Positions 31,607-43,020 of a stretch of 53,575 nt of DNA are shown here, piece after piece (the stretch's first letter is position 1; each line of letters opens with the position of its first letter). This DNA comes from Oscillospiraceae bacterium (GTDB lineage: Bacteria > Bacillota > Clostridia > Oscillospirales > Acutalibacteraceae): positions 1-53,575 of the forward strand of contig SVPR01000015.1 in assembly GCA_015065785.1 (NCBI GenBank), given 5' to 3'. The translations under genes were made by a program, and so were the position numbers. The notes under the pieces are model-generated. The model ran no database searches. It was not told the origin of the DNA and saw only the letters and a program-made list of their open reading frames with translations.

Positions 31607-32710
31607 ATGAAAATAAATTCTGTTACGCTGAATGACTTTAGAAATATCTCTGAAATGACACTTTGTGCAAATGAAGAAGTGAATGTTATATACGGGCAAA
31701 ATGCTCAGGGTAAAACAAATATACTTGAAGCACTCTGGCTTTTTACAGGGTGTAAAAGCTTCAGAGGTAGTAAAGACAGCGAATTTATTAAATTTAATAG
31801 TGAATTTTCAAAAATTTCTCTTGAATACACAGATAAAATAAGAGAAAAAAAGGCAGAAATTATTTTTTCTGATAAAAAGAAAGCATTTTTAAATGGTGTA
31901 GAGAAAAAAAGCACCGCTGAATTTATTGGCGAGTTTTATGCTGTAATTTTTTCACCCAGTCACCTTTCTCTTATAAAAGACGGTCCTAATGTAAGAAGAA
32001 AATTTTTAGATACTGCAATATGTCAGTTAAAACCAAAATATGCAAAAACATTAAGTAATTATAAAAAAATTCTTTTAGAGAGAAATTCTCTTTTAAAGGA
32101 TATTCAATATCATAGTGAGCTTTATGATGTTTTAGATTCCTGGGATGAACAGCTTGCAAAATATTCTGCTTTAATAATAAATGACAGAATAAAATATATA
32201 AATTTACTTTCAGAAAAAAGTGAAGAAATTTATGCAGGTATTTCAGAAAATAAAGAAAAGTTTTCATTAAAATATCTTTGTGGGTTAGATTCTTTAGAAA
32301 AAACTGATGTAAATGATATTTATGATTTTATGACAGAAAAAATCAAAGAAGCCAGAAAAGAAGATATTATATATAAAACTACTTCAGTAGGCCCTCACAG
32401 AGATGATATTGAAATAAAAATTGATAATATGAGTGCAAGAAGCTTTGGCTCACAAGGTCAACAACGCTCTTGCGCATTAGCCTTAAAATTGGGTGAAAGC
32501 GAAATTATAAAAGATATTACAGGTGAAAATCCTGTTGCTCTTTTAGATGATGTTATGAGTGAGCTTGATGAAAAACGGCAGGATTATGTTTTAAATCATA
32601 TTAAAGAAAGACAAGTTTTCTTAACCTGCTGTGACCCATCACAAGTGTTAAGGCTTTGTAAAGGAAAATCTTTCTTAATAGAAAGCGGAAAGATAAAAGA
32701 AGAAAAATAA
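31607..32710 (+). CDS. recF: Recombination mediator RecF
   Basis: SMC-like ATPase that loads RecA at gaps with RecO and RecR. 367 aa. Walker A GQNAQGKTN follows the N-terminal LNDFRNI; the ABC signature is SFGSQGQQRSCALALKL, Walker B is PVALLDDVMSELD, and the D-loop region DEKRQDYVLNHI is intact. The order dnaN-yaaA-recF-remB-gyrB is the standard one. ATG 31607 follows TTAGGAG. Confidence 0.96.
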   Translation: MKINSVTLNDFRNISEMTLCANEEVNVIYGQNAQGKTNILEALWLFTGCKSFRGSKDSEFIKFNSEFSKISLEYTDKIREKKAEIIFSDKKKAFLNGVEKKSTAEFIGEFYAVIFSPSHLSLIKDGPNVRRKFLDTAICQLKPKYAKTLSNYKKILLERNSLLKDIQYHSELYDVLDSWDEQLAKYSALIINDRIKYINLLSEKSEEIYAGISENKEKFSLKYLCGLDSLEKTDVNDIYDFMTEKIKEARKEDIIYKTTSVGPHRDDIEIKIDNMSARSFGSQGQQRSCALALKLGESEIIKDITGENPVALLDDVMSELDEKRQDYVLNHIKERQVFLTCCDPSQVLRLCKGKSFLIESGKIKEEK

Positions 32711-32725
32711 AAAAGGAAAAATTTT

Positions 32726-32989
32726 ATGTATATTCATATCGGACAAGATACTGTTATAATAGATGAAGAGATAATAGGAATTTTTGATATGGAAAATACT
32801 ACTGTTATGAAAAGTACAGTTGATTATCTGAACAAGGCAGAAAAAAGCGGTATTGTAAATAATGTTGCGCCGTTTGAATTGCCAAAATCCTTTGTTGTTA
32901 CTAATAATAAAAAGGGTAAGAAAATTCACATTTCGCCTGTTTCAGTAGGAACTATTTTAAAAAGAACTGAAAGTAAGATTCCTACATAA
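32726..32989 (+). CDS. remB: RemB/YaaB-type DUF370 regulator
   Basis: 87-aa member of the DUF370/RemA-RemB family, small DNA-binding proteins; RemA in Bacillus activates matrix genes, and the recF-gyrB-linked copy is RemB/YaaB. Recognisable parts are MYIHIGQDTVIIDEEIIGIFD, the TVMKSTVDYL helix and the C-terminal FVVTNNKKGKKIHISPVSVGTILKR. It lies 15 nt after recF and is followed by 60 nt before gyrB. Confidence 0.88.
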   Translation: MYIHIGQDTVIIDEEIIGIFDMENTTVMKSTVDYLNKAEKSGIVNNVAPFELPKSFVVTNNKKGKKIHISPVSVGTILKRTESKIPT

Positions 32990-33004
32990 TTAACTTTTAC
33001 ATAG

Positions 33005-35050
<2,046 letters not shown>

Positions 35051-35086
35051 TTCAGATATAATCTTAAAGTAAGGAAGTATTTATAA

Positions 35087-37717
35087 ATGGACGAATTAAA
35101 TAATAATGTAGAAAATACGGGCGTTACTCAAGGTGTTAATAATCTTCCTGACCCGTATGCAAATCAAAAAATCATAAATGTTGACATTAACAAGGAAGTA
35201 AGAACTTCTTTCCTTGATTACTCAATGTCAGTTATTGTTTCCCGTGCATTGCCGGATGTTCGTGACGGCTTAAAGCCTGTTCACAGAAGAATTCTTTACA
35301 CTATGTACGAGAACAATCTTACTCCTGATAAAGCATATCGTAAATGTGCCGACACAGTTGGTTCTGTTCTCGGTCGTTACCATCCACACGGTGACGCTTC
35401 TGTTTACGATGCAATGGTTCGTTTGGCACAAAATTTTTCAATGAGATATATGCTCGTTGACGGTCACGGTAACTTCGGTTCTGTCGATGGTGACCCACCG
35501 GCTGCTTACCGTTATACAGAGTCAAGAATGAGCAAAATGTCACTTGAAATGCTCACAGACATTGAAAAAAATACTGTTGACTTTGTGCCTAACTATGATG
35601 ACCGTCTTAAAGAGCCTACTGTTTTACCATCTCGTTACCCTAACCTTTTAGTAAACGGTTCTCAGGGTATTGCTGTTGGTATGGCTACTAACATTCCACC
35701 ACACAACTTAAGAGAAGTTATAGATGCAATTTGTTGCGTTATTGATAACCCGGAGGCAGAGCTTGAAGATATTATGGAGCATATCAAAGGCCCTGACTTC
35801 CCTACTGCCGGTATCATTATGGGCAGGTCCGGTATCCGTTCTGCTTACGCTACCGGTCGTGGTAAGGTTATAGTAAGAGCAAAATCTGAAATTGTTGAGG
35901 GTAAAAACGGCAGATTTAAAATTATTATTACTGAAATTCCTTATATGGTTAACAAGGCAAGACTTATTGAGTCTATTGCTGACCTTGTTAAAGATAAGAG
36001 AGTTGAAGGTATTGCCGATATCAACGACTATTCTTCAGAAAAAACAGGTATGCACATTGAAATTGACATTAAGCGTGATGCTAATGCTCAGGTTGTACTT
36101 AATAAGCTTTTCACATATACTCAGCTTCAATCTACTTTTGGTGTAATTTTACTTGCCATTGTAAACGGTGAGCCAAAAATTCTTACACTTAAAGAAATTT
36201 TACAGAACTATATTGATTTCCAATGCCAGATTATTGAAAGAAGAACAAGGTTTGAATTAAAAAAGGCAGAAGAAAGAAAGCATATTTTAGACGGTCTTAA
36301 AAAAGCAATTGACATTGTTGACGATATTATTGCAACAATCCGTGCTTGTAAGGGCGGTAAGGCAGAAGCAAAAACTGCAATTATGGAAAAATTTGATTTT
36401 GACGAACCACAGGCTACTGCTATTGTTTCTTTCCAATTGGGTCAGTTAGCAGGTCTTGAAATTCTCAAAATTACAAATGAATTAGAAGATTTAGATGCAA
36501 GAATTAAAGAATATAACGAAATTTTAGGTTCTCACGATAGAGTTCTTTCAATTATCAAAGATGAAATTACAGTTATCCGTGATAAATTCGGAGATGACAG
36601 AAGAACTGCTATTGAAAATGTCAGCGGAGAGGTTGATATTGAAGACCTCATTCCTGAAGAAACTTGTATGTACACCTACACTACAATGGGTTACATCAAG
36701 CGTCAGCCTGTTGATTTATTTGCTGCTCAGCACAGAGGTGGCAGAGGTGTTAAGGGTATGACTCGTCGTGAAGATGATGTTGCAGAAACAATGTTTATTT
36801 CTTCTTCACACGATTATGTAATGTTCTTAACTACAAAGGGCAGAGCCTTCCGCCTTAAAGGTTATGAAATTCCTGAGGGTAGTAAAAACAGTAAGGGTAT
36901 GAACATTGTTAACCTGCTTCCACTTGAAAATGGTGAAAAGATTTCTGCAATGCTCAGTATTCCTTCTGATGATGAAGGTAAATTCCTTTGTATGTTCACT
37001 AAAAAAGGTCTTATTAAGAGAACTGCTTTAAGCCTTTATAAAAATATCCGTAAAAACGGCTTGAATGCTATTTCTTTAAGAGAAGATGACGAATTAGTAT
37101 TTGTAAAGCTCACTTCAGGCAATGATGACTTACTTCTTGCTACAAAAAAGGGTATGTGTATTCATATTAATGAAACCAATGCCCGTCCTTTAGGCAGAAC
37201 TGCAACCGGTGTTAAAGCAATTACTCTTAAAGAGGGTGACGAATTAGCCGGTGTTGCTGTTCTTCACGAGGGTGGTAAGGTTCTTACAGTAAGTGAAACA
37301 GGCTACGGCAGAAGAAGTGAAATTTCAGATTATCGTTTACAATCCCGTGGCGGTAAAGGTCTTAAGAACTATCATGTTGAAAAATACGGTGATGTTACTG
37401 CAGTCAGCATTGTTGACGATGATGAAGATATTATCCTTATTTCACAGGATGGTATTATTATAAGAATTCCTGCAGACGCAGTCAGAGTTTGTGCCCGTCC
37501 TTCAAAGGGTGTTAAGGTGATGAAAGTAACAGGTGAAGACAAGGTTGTTACTCTTTCAACTACTGAGCACGATGAAGAAGAAGTAAATGGCGATGTTGAA
37601 GATGACGGTAGCGCAGAAGAAGGTGCAGGAGATACATCAGGAGATAACGAAGATGTGGGTACTCCTGATGATGAAGAAATCGTTGAAGACAACGAGGCAG
37701 AAAACGAAGGAGAATAA
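35087..37717 (+). CDS. gyrA: DNA gyrase subunit A
   Basis: DNA cleavage subunit, 876 aa. The catalytic tyrosine is Tyr143 in [10 protein letters not shown]. The quinolone-resistance region reads [14 protein letters not shown]: Ala104 sits where Escherichia coli has Ser83, with Asp108 at the Asp87 position. The C-terminal beta-pinwheel is present, including the gyrase box-like segment [13 protein letters not shown], then an unusually acidic tail of about 45 residues (from [15 protein letters not shown]). It begins 36 nt after gyrB and ends 3 nt before the LCP gene. Confidence 0.96.
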   Translation: MDELNNNVENTGVTQGVNNLPDPYANQKIINVDINKEVRTSFLDYSMSVIVSRALPDVRDGLKPVHRRILYTMYENNLTPDKAYRKCADTVGSVLGRYHPHGDASVYDAMVRLAQNFSMRYMLVDGHGNFGSVDGDPPAAYRYTESRMSKMSLEMLTDIEKNTVDFVPNYDDRLKEPTVLPSRYPNLLVNGSQGIAVGMATNIPPHNLREVIDAICCVIDNPEAELEDIMEHIKGPDFPTAGIIMGRSGIRSAYATGRGKVIVRAKSEIVEGKNGRFKIIITEIPYMVNKARLIESIADLVKDKRVEGIADINDYSSEKTGMHIEIDIKRDANAQVVLNKLFTYTQLQSTFGVILLAIVNGEPKILTLKEILQNYIDFQCQIIERRTRFELKKAEERKHILDGLKKAIDIVDDIIATIRACKGGKAEAKTAIMEKFDFDEPQATAIVSFQLGQLAGLEILKITNELEDLDARIKEYNEILGSHDRVLSIIKDEITVIRDKFGDDRRTAIENVSGEVDIEDLIPEETCMYTYTTMGYIKRQPVDLFAAQHRGGRGVKGMTRREDDVAETMFISSSHDYVMFLTTKGRAFRLKGYEIPEGSKNSKGMNIVNLLPLENGEKISAMLSIPSDDEGKFLCMFTKKGLIKRTALSLYKNIRKNGLNAISLREDDELVFVKLTSGNDDLLLATKKGMCIHINETNARPLGRTATGVKAITLKEGDELAGVAVLHEGGKVLTVSETGYGRRSEISDYRLQSRGGKGLKNYHVEKYGDVTAVSIVDDDEDIILISQDGIIIRIPADAVRVCARPSKGVKVMKVTGEDKVVTLSTTEHDEEEVNGDVEDDGSAEEGAGDTSGDNEDVGTPDDEEIVEDNEAENEGE

Positions 37718-37720
37718 TAA

Positions 37721-39481
37721 ATGCCCGAGAATAATAACAGAGGTAGGGGCTTAGAAAACGATTTTGATATAGAGGCTTACCTTGATTTATTAGATTCAGA
37801 AAGCGGTAATAAAAGAAGAGTTTCTCGTGATTTCAGTAACTTAAATGAAACCTTAAGTCACGAGAAGGCTTCCCCTGCAAAATTTATTGATATTGAAGAG
37901 GAAGAAACAATAAGAAGACCTGCTGCAAGAAGACCTTATGGGGAAAGTTCTTCTCAACAGCAGATAAATGTCAATTCGCAACGACAGGTTACTTCTCAAA
38001 GACAACCTCAAAAAACTCCCGACAGAAAACCGGCTCCGCCAAGATATAAGCAGAACGGCGAATTTGTCAATATGGAAGAAAAGAAAAAGCAGAGCAAAAG
38101 TCCTGTTTTAAGATGGTTTTATAATTTACCAAAGAAAAGGCAGACTCTTGTAAAGGTACTTTCTGTTTTTCTTGTAATTACCATAGTATTAGGCTCAGCT
38201 TTAGGAATTTACATTAACAGTAAATTTAATATGATGGGTGATGTTGAAGATTATACCGACGAAATTTATGCAGAAGAAGAGTTCAGCGATATTGATGGCG
38301 ATATAAATGCAAGTAACTTTAAAGATGCACTTAAAAAGTGGGCTACAACAGGAAATGACGAAAAAATGTCAAGTAAAAATGTTGTTAATGTGCTTCTTAT
38401 TGGTGCAGATAGCCGTCAGGGCACAAACACAGGTAATACTGATGTTATGATGCTCGTTTCTCTCAACAAAAAAACAAAACAAATAAAATTGGTTTCTTTT
38501 ATGAGAGACAGCTACCTTTATATTGAAGGAAAAAATAATTCTTATTGTTCAAAATTAAATGCCGCATTTTCAATGGGTGGACCTGAAACCCTTATGAACA
38601 CAATAGAAAATAACTATAAAATAGAAATTGACGATTTCGTTATGGTTAATTTCGAGTCCTTTAAATCTATTATTGAGGCAATGGACGGAATAACAGTTGA
38701 TGTTCAGAAGTATGAGGCAAATTATGCAAATAATCGTTATAAATTATCAATGCCTTATGGTGATGGTGTTACTTTAAACGGTGAAGAAGCACTTGCATTT
38801 TGCAGAATCAGAGGTTGTGATGCAGACGGTGATGTAAGCCGTACCCGCAGACAGCGTCAGGTAATAAACGCAATGATTGACCGGGTAAGAAATGCATCAA
38901 TTTCTGATTTGAACAGGTATCTTAACGCACTTCTTCCTTATATTTATACAGGCTTTAGCAAAAGCGAAATTCTTTCTTTAGGTATGAAAGCTATTACAAA
39001 TGGCTGGGCTACTTATGAAAGAAGTGAGCTTCAGATTCCTACCCCTGAAACCAGGACAAGCGGTAGTATGGGCTCTTGGATATGGGTTGTAGATTATCAA
39101 TTAGCAGCGCAAACACTTCAATATGAGCTTTACGGTGATAGTAATATTACTCTTGAAGACGGAAGAACTACTTTAATTGATATTTATAATGGTACTTCCG
39201 GTTCAGGCTCTTCTTCAGGTGGTGGCTCAAGTACACCTGTTGAAGATGATGATATTGAAGATGATAATTCCAATAATGAAACAACTGTTCCCGTTTCAAC
39301 AACCGAACCGGAAACAGAAGAATTTACAGAAGACGATTTTGAAGAAGATATGGGCTCACCAGACATTGAGATAGAAACAGATGCTCCGACAGAGCCTGAA
39401 ACAGATTTTATTGAAATTCCCGATGAAACAGAAGAAATTACTACAGATAACACACAAGTAACGATTGGAGACGACCAATGA
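37721..39481 (+). CDS. LCP (LytR-CpsA-Psr) family glycopolymer ligase
   Basis: Membrane enzyme that transfers undecaprenyl-linked teichoic acid or capsular polymer to peptidoglycan. 586 aa. A long cytoplasmic N-terminus (1-140, Gln/Arg/Pro-rich), a transmembrane helix (about 143-165) and the LCP catalytic domain (about 210-450) with NVLLIGADSRQGTNTGNTDVMML, VSFMRDSYLYI, LNAAFSMGGPETLMNTIE and the RTRRQRQVI motif that contains pyrophosphate-binding Arg residues. The C-terminal tail is Ser/Gly-rich and then acidic Thr/Glu/Asp-rich. It follows gyrA directly and overlaps the next small gene by 4 nt. A partner for the exopolysaccharide genes at 4869-8224 is plausible. Confidence 0.9.
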   Translation: MPENNNRGRGLENDFDIEAYLDLLDSESGNKRRVSRDFSNLNETLSHEKASPAKFIDIEEEETIRRPAARRPYGESSSQQQINVNSQRQVTSQRQPQKTPDRKPAPPRYKQNGEFVNMEEKKKQSKSPVLRWFYNLPKKRQTLVKVLSVFLVITIVLGSALGIYINSKFNMMGDVEDYTDEIYAEEEFSDIDGDINASNFKDALKKWATTGNDEKMSSKNVVNVLLIGADSRQGTNTGNTDVMMLVSLNKKTKQIKLVSFMRDSYLYIEGKNNSYCSKLNAAFSMGGPETLMNTIENNYKIEIDDFVMVNFESFKSIIEAMDGITVDVQKYEANYANNRYKLSMPYGDGVTLNGEEALAFCRIRGCDADGDVSRTRRQRQVINAMIDRVRNASISDLNRYLNALLPYIYTGFSKSEILSLGMKAITNGWATYERSELQIPTPETRTSGSMGSWIWVVDYQLAAQTLQYELYGDSNITLEDGRTTLIDIYNGTSGSGSSSGGGSSTPVEDDDIEDDNSNNETTVPVSTTEPETEEFTEDDFEEDMGSPDIEIETDAPTEPETDFIEIPDETEEITTDNTQVTIGDDQ

Positions 39482-39726
39482 TTTTTCGTAGGAACGAAAA
39501 AAATGAAGATGTTATAAAAAGAAAAAGCTACTACGGCTTTGCAAAATATTACCCAGGAAAAATGGGTACTAAAAGCAGCTATGTAATAGGTGAAAGCCGT
39601 GTAGCAAAAAAGAAAGAAAGAATAAGAAATATTTTAGTTGCTTCAGGCTTTATAATTTTATTTCTTCTTTCATTTTTCATAACGGCTGTTTGCATCGAAA
39701 TTTCAGAAAGACCAATAGGTTTTTAA
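39478..39726 (+). CDS. Small single-pass membrane protein
   Basis: 82 aa, not recognised. A basic N-terminus (residues 1-50, many Lys/Arg and Tyr) precedes one transmembrane helix (about 52-73, LVASGFIILFLLSFFITAV). Its ATG overlaps the LCP stop as ATGA, so translation is coupled and the product probably works with the LCP protein or is an accessory of it. A terminator follows. Confidence 0.7.
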   Translation: MIFRRNEKNEDVIKRKSYYGFAKYYPGKMGTKSSYVIGESRVAKKKERIRNILVASGFIILFLLSFFITAVCIEISERPIGF

Positions 39727-39735
39727 AAAAAGAAT

Positions 39736-39780
39736 AAAAATCCCTGCTAAAAGTGAATATATTTTTAGCAGGGATTTTTT
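39736..39780 (+). terminator. Terminator ending the dnaA-gyrA-LCP run
   Basis: A 17-bp stem AAAAATCCCTGCTAAAA with its complement (39736-39752 and 39763-39779), a 10-nt loop, and a T-run. Only about 30 nt separate it from the next start codon, so the next gene depends on readthrough or on a promoter overlapping this hairpin. Confidence 0.9.
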
Positions 39781-39809
39781 AAAAATTTAATTCTGAAAGG
39801 GGTTTTATT

Positions 39810-40847
39810 ATGTTCTCTATTTTAGATTATTTAGAAAATTATAAGAATATTAAAGTAAAAGATGTTCATTGGAATGATTTAGATAACTTACTTTGTGCAA
39901 TTTTAGTTTATGTGCCTTTAGAAACATTCTCTAAAAGAAAATCCCTTGAAGAATTTTATACATCCGCTCAAGAGGTAAAGCCACTGGACGAAGCAATGGG
40001 CGAAATGGTCAGAACTGCATATCTGGCACTCGATATTATAAGAAACAGTGACAGATATAAAAATTTGAAATTGAGTAACTTTATAAATTTAAAGAATGAC
40101 AACACACAATTTGGTGCTTGTACTTTCAGAATCAGCGGAAAAACAGTAGTCAGCTTTAAGGGTACTGATTCTTCTATTATCGGCTGGATTGAAAATTTCA
40201 GAGCTACTTACTCTTACCCTACCTTTACGCATAATTTAGCAATTGAATATTTAAAAACAAATACACATAAAATAAGTGACACAGAAATCTATGTAGTGGG
40301 ACACTCAAAGGGTGGGAATTTAGCACTTGTCAGTGCTATGGAAGCACCGCAGAACATTTTTAAAAAGATTAAAAATGTTTATAATTTCGATGGGCCAGGT
40401 CTCAGAAAGGAGCAATTTGAGAGTGAGGCTTATAAAAAGCTTTCAGGTAAGCTTATAAATGTTTTACCAACGGGCTCAGTAATTGGTGTACTTTTGTATA
40501 ATGATAATTATAATGTTGTTTCCACAGAAGCTCTGGCATTTTCTCAGCATTACCCTGTTAATTGGAAGGTTTTCGGTGAATTTTTTGTTCCCGGAACAAT
40601 TTCAACTGTTAGCGCTCAGCTTCACGAAAATACAACAACAGGCTTTGAGAAATTAGATGCTCAGAAAACACAAGAAGCATTTGAAACAGTATTTACAAAT
40701 TTAGAAAAAAGCTATTCTTCAAAGTTCAATTTTTCTTTTGATGAGGTAGTAAAGCTTTACAAAAATATGAAAAACCTTGACCCCGAAATTTCGCAGAGCA
40801 TTGAGCAGACACTTGGAACTGTGTTGAAGAGCGTGGTGGGAAAATAA
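39810..40847 (+). CDS. Mbeg1-like alpha/beta hydrolase (DUF2974)
   Basis: 345-aa protein of the Mbeg1-like/DUF2974 family, predicted lipase or esterase. The nucleophile elbow is YVVGHSKGGNLALVSAM (Ser in GHSKGG). Other family features are CTFRISGKTVVSFKGTDSSIIGWIENF in front and NFDGPGLRKEQF after it. No signal peptide is seen. ATG 39810 is preceded by GAAAGGGG. The transcription source is unclear because a strong terminator lies just upstream. Followed by repeat element F. The substrate is unknown. Confidence 0.8.
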   Translation: MFSILDYLENYKNIKVKDVHWNDLDNLLCAILVYVPLETFSKRKSLEEFYTSAQEVKPLDEAMGEMVRTAYLALDIIRNSDRYKNLKLSNFINLKNDNTQFGACTFRISGKTVVSFKGTDSSIIGWIENFRATYSYPTFTHNLAIEYLKTNTHKISDTEIYVVGHSKGGNLALVSAMEAPQNIFKKIKNVYNFDGPGLRKEQFESEAYKKLSGKLINVLPTGSVIGVLLYNDNYNVVSTEALAFSQHYPVNWKVFGEFFVPGTISTVSAQLHENTTTGFEKLDAQKTQEAFETVFTNLEKSYSSKFNFSFDEVVKLYKNMKNLDPEISQSIEQTLGTVLKSVVGK

Positions 40848-40848
40848 T

Positions 40849-41163
40849 TCGGAATGCGTAATGCGTAATTCGGAATTGAAGGGTCTGCGACGCGATTATA
40901 ATTGAAAATTGAAAGTTGAAAATTGAAAATTGTGGGACCTGCGGTCGGCATTATATTCGCTTCGCTTAAGATATAATAGCGGATAGAGAAAAGTTTCGGA
41001 ACTGTGTTGCTATTATAAATTTTCTAAAAATAAAAAGTTCTATCATTTAAAGTTTGTATTAACTAAAAATGATAGAACTTGTTTATTTTTATTTTCTTAT
41101 AATTATAATCAAACGCGAAGCGTTTCCGAAATTTTCAACTTTCAATTTTCAATTTTCAATTAA
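40849..41163. repeat. Heptamer/hairpin element F
   Basis: Left arm: GGAATGC/GTAATGC heptamers (about 40851-40877), GTC-TGC-GAC, GATTATAATT, GAAAATT heptamers, GACC-TGC-GGTC. Core: about 80 bp including CGCTTCGC, then the conserved hairpin 41035-41080. Right arm: AATTATAATC, AAACGC-GAA-GCGTTT (41111-41125), TTCAATT heptamers. It starts at the preceding stop codon and ends 10 nt from the next one. Confidence 0.87.
41035..41080. repeat. Conserved ATAGAACTT-type hairpin, copy 3
   Basis: AAGTTCTATCATTT (41035-41048) pairs with AAATGATAGAACTT (41067-41080). It is central in element F. Confidence 0.85.
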
Positions 41164-41173
41164 TTTTTTAGAA

Positions 41174-41680
41174 TTAAATTTTATTCACTTTTTTTAAAAC
41201 AGCTATTATCGGCACAATTAAAAGTCCACAAATAAAATTACTGACTCCGTGAATTAAATCGTAAGGGAGTCCTGCAACAATCCACGCTATTGTTGAGTTA
41301 AAATCCAGATTGAAAAAAAGTGCCTGTGCGGGTGCGTAGAGTATTCCATATAAAAATCCGTGCAAGGCACAAATTGTCATATATATTATTGGTTGAAATT
41401 TTGGCTTTATATTTTTCGGCAGAAGCATTACTGCACCCCAGAGCAGAGCCCATATATAAAGGTATGGTACCCACCAGGTTGAAAATCCACCAAAAAGTCC
41501 GTCTAAAAAAACATAAATATATATTGGATAAAGTGCCTTTTTTCTGTAAACAACTGTAATTGCTACTATAAATACGCCGACTAAATGAACATTGGGGGCA
41601 AATTCCATTACTTTTTTAAAAGCAAATATTAAAGCACCCAACATTGCAAAAGTGGCAATTTCTTTTACTTTTAATTTCAT
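41174..41680 (-). CDS. ECF transporter S component, B12-regulated
   Basis: 168-aa membrane protein with about five or six helices (for example ATFAMLGALIFAFKKVMEF, LVGVFIVAITVVYRKKALYP, YLYIWALLWGAVMLLP, IVAGLPYDLIHGVSNFICGLLIVPI), the pattern of substrate-binding S components of energy-coupling factor vitamin importers. It lies directly behind a transcobalamin-like lipoprotein and a cobalamin riboswitch, so cobalamin or a precursor is the likely substrate; this is inference from context. ATG 41680 lies 1 nt after the lipoprotein stop codon; an upstream start at 41710 would overlap it. The shared EcfAA'T module is not in this window. Confidence 0.78.
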   Translation of the reverse strand: MKLKVKEIATFAMLGALIFAFKKVMEFAPNVHLVGVFIVAITVVYRKKALYPIYIYVFLDGLFGGFSTWWVPYLYIWALLWGAVMLLPKNIKPKFQPIIYMTICALHGFLYGILYAPAQALFFNLDFNSTIAWIVAGLPYDLIHGVSNFICGLLIVPIIAVLKKVNKI

Positions 41681-41681
41681 A

Positions 41682-42146
41682 TCATTCTGCTTTAAAGGTG
41701 TAAACGCCACCCTCTGTTATTTCTGTCTGGTCAACACCCTGATTTGCATAAGCATTTTCTTCATAAAATGCCCAGTATTTTCCGTCCTTGTCATAATCAA
41801 GAGTTATTCCGTTAACTGTTTTAACATAAAGACCATATTGACCCTCTTCACCTGAAATTAAATTTAATTCCATAAGTGCTTCACCAACAGTTTCTTTATC
41901 AGTTTTAATCATAAAGTGAGTGTCCTTGCCCTCTGAGTCAGTCACAATAAAGACAAAAGCCTTTTCGCCCTCGCCCTTGTAAATAACAGAAGCCTGTTCA
42001 GTAGTACTTACCGGAGTACTTTCTGTTGTAGAGGTTTCATCATTTTTTTTATTATTAGTACATCCCGCAATAAGAAGTGCCATAACCGCAATAAGCACAA
42101 TTGAAAGAGTAACTAACAATTTTTTACTTGAATTTTTAGTTTTCAT
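41682..42146 (-). CDS. Transcobalamin-like (DUF4430) lipoprotein
   Basis: 154-aa lipoprotein: signal peptide with lipobox LLIAGC (Cys about residue 29), a Ser/Thr/Glu-rich linker, then a DUF4430 domain (about 55-154) with DKETVGEALMELNLISGEEGQYGLYVKTV-like order and the KYWAFYEENAYANQGVD block, which match the C-terminal fold of transcobalamin and intrinsic factor. It probably captures cobalamin or corrinoids at the cell surface and hands them to the S component encoded 1 nt downstream. ATG 42146 follows AAAGGAAAG. A cobalamin riboswitch lies upstream, supporting the B12 assignment. Confidence 0.85.
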   Translation of the reverse strand: MKTKNSSKKLLVTLSIVLIAVMALLIAGCTNNKKNDETSTTESTPVSTTEQASVIYKGEGEKAFVFIVTDSEGKDTHFMIKTDKETVGEALMELNLISGEEGQYGLYVKTVNGITLDYDKDGKYWAFYEENAYANQGVDQTEITEGGVYTFKAE

Positions 42147-42179
42147 AATTGCATCTTTCCTTTTTTGAAATTTTTTATC

Positions 42180-42405
42180 ATTTCCTTTCCGGCACTCGCG
42201 GAAGCAGTGAAAAGCTACAAATAAAAAGTATTTCGACTTGTGATATATTCTTCACCTTCTCAAGATTCTTTATTCTCAATGGCTTGTCCGTTACTTTGCG
42301 GCAGTAACGCAAGAAGAATATTTTAAAAATCACTCACGGCGGCGTGCCCGTCTGGGATTTTCACCCAATTCCATTTTAAATGCAGGTCTTTTCAGACTTT
42401 TACAT
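42180..42405 (-). ncRNA. Cobalamin riboswitch
   Basis: On the minus strand the leader shows the cobalamin riboswitch core: TGGAATTGGGTGAAAATCCC, then ACGGGCACGCCGCCGTGAG (in place of the GCGGxCCCGCCACTG core), a variable arm, AAGCCATTGAGAATA, and CAAGTCGAAATAC near the end. A 3' hairpin with CTTCCG/CGGAA arms (about 42187-42206) precedes the lipoprotein ribosome binding site. No U-run follows, so control may act on translation or by another route. It governs the DUF4430 and ECF genes. Confidence 0.82.
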
Positions 42406-42432
42406 TTTATCACTAATTATCACATAATGCAA

Positions 42433-42470
42433 CAAAAAAGGCTATTTACTTTTCAGAAGCAAACAGCCTT
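42433..42470 (-). terminator. Terminator after the nitroreductase gene
   Basis: On the minus strand AAGGCTGTTTGCTT pairs with AAGTAAATAGCCTT (14 bp including two G-U pairs), followed by TTTTTT. It separates the nitroreductase transcript from the riboswitch. Confidence 0.82.
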
Positions 42471-42475
42471 AATTT

Positions 42476-43006
42476 TTATTCAATTACAGTAACTAATTTT
42501 TCAATAGACTTTCTCTTTTTCTCTCTTAATTCATAATTTTCTTTAGGATATCCGAGAGCAATAACAAGTCTTACTGCGTGGTTCAAATTACAGATTTTTC
42601 TGATTTTTTTGTCATCAAGCCAACCTAAAATACAGGTTTCAAGACCCTGCGCAGTTGCTTCGGCAGTTAAATAAGCTGTGGCTATACCAATGTCAATTGA
42701 ACGGTAGTCATTGTCTTTAAGCTTAGAGCCTATTCCTGCAGTCTTGTTATATGCTTCCTCAGAAATTACAATCATTACGGGAACATCTTCGGTAAATTTA
42801 TTCATTCCCATTCCCCTTGTTGCCTCTGCCACAAGCTTCGCTTTTTCGCCCTTGCATACAGTAAAATGATACGGCTGAGCGTTACAAGCGGATGGTGCAA
42901 GTCTTGCACTTTCTAAAATCGCATTTATTTTTTCATTTTCAACTTCTTTTGTATTATCGTAAATTCGACAAGATTGTCGCGTTTTTGCTATTTCTGCGAA
43001 ATTCAT
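42476..43006 (-). CDS. Nitroreductase-family FMN protein
   Basis: 176-aa FMN-dependent nitroreductase homologue. FMN-binding segments are visible: AKTRQSCRIYD with RxSxRxY, SARLAPSACNAQPYHFTV, and the C-terminal GYPKENYELREKKRK. DIGIATAYLTAEATAQGLETCILGWLDDKKI is the typical helix and glycine segment. Members reduce nitro compounds, quinones or, as BluB relatives, flavin; the length and short C-terminus suggest a simple NADH-type reductase. ATG 43006 follows AAAGGTGA. It is 14 nt from the upstream isomerase gene, so the two are cotranscribed. Confidence 0.85.
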   Translation of the reverse strand: MNFAEIAKTRQSCRIYDNTKEVENEKINAILESARLAPSACNAQPYHFTVCKGEKAKLVAEATRGMGMNKFTEDVPVMIVISEEAYNKTAGIGSKLKDNDYRSIDIGIATAYLTAEATAQGLETCILGWLDDKKIRKICNLNHAVRLVIALGYPKENYELREKKRKSIEKLVTVIE

Positions 43007-43020
43007 TGTATTATCACCTT

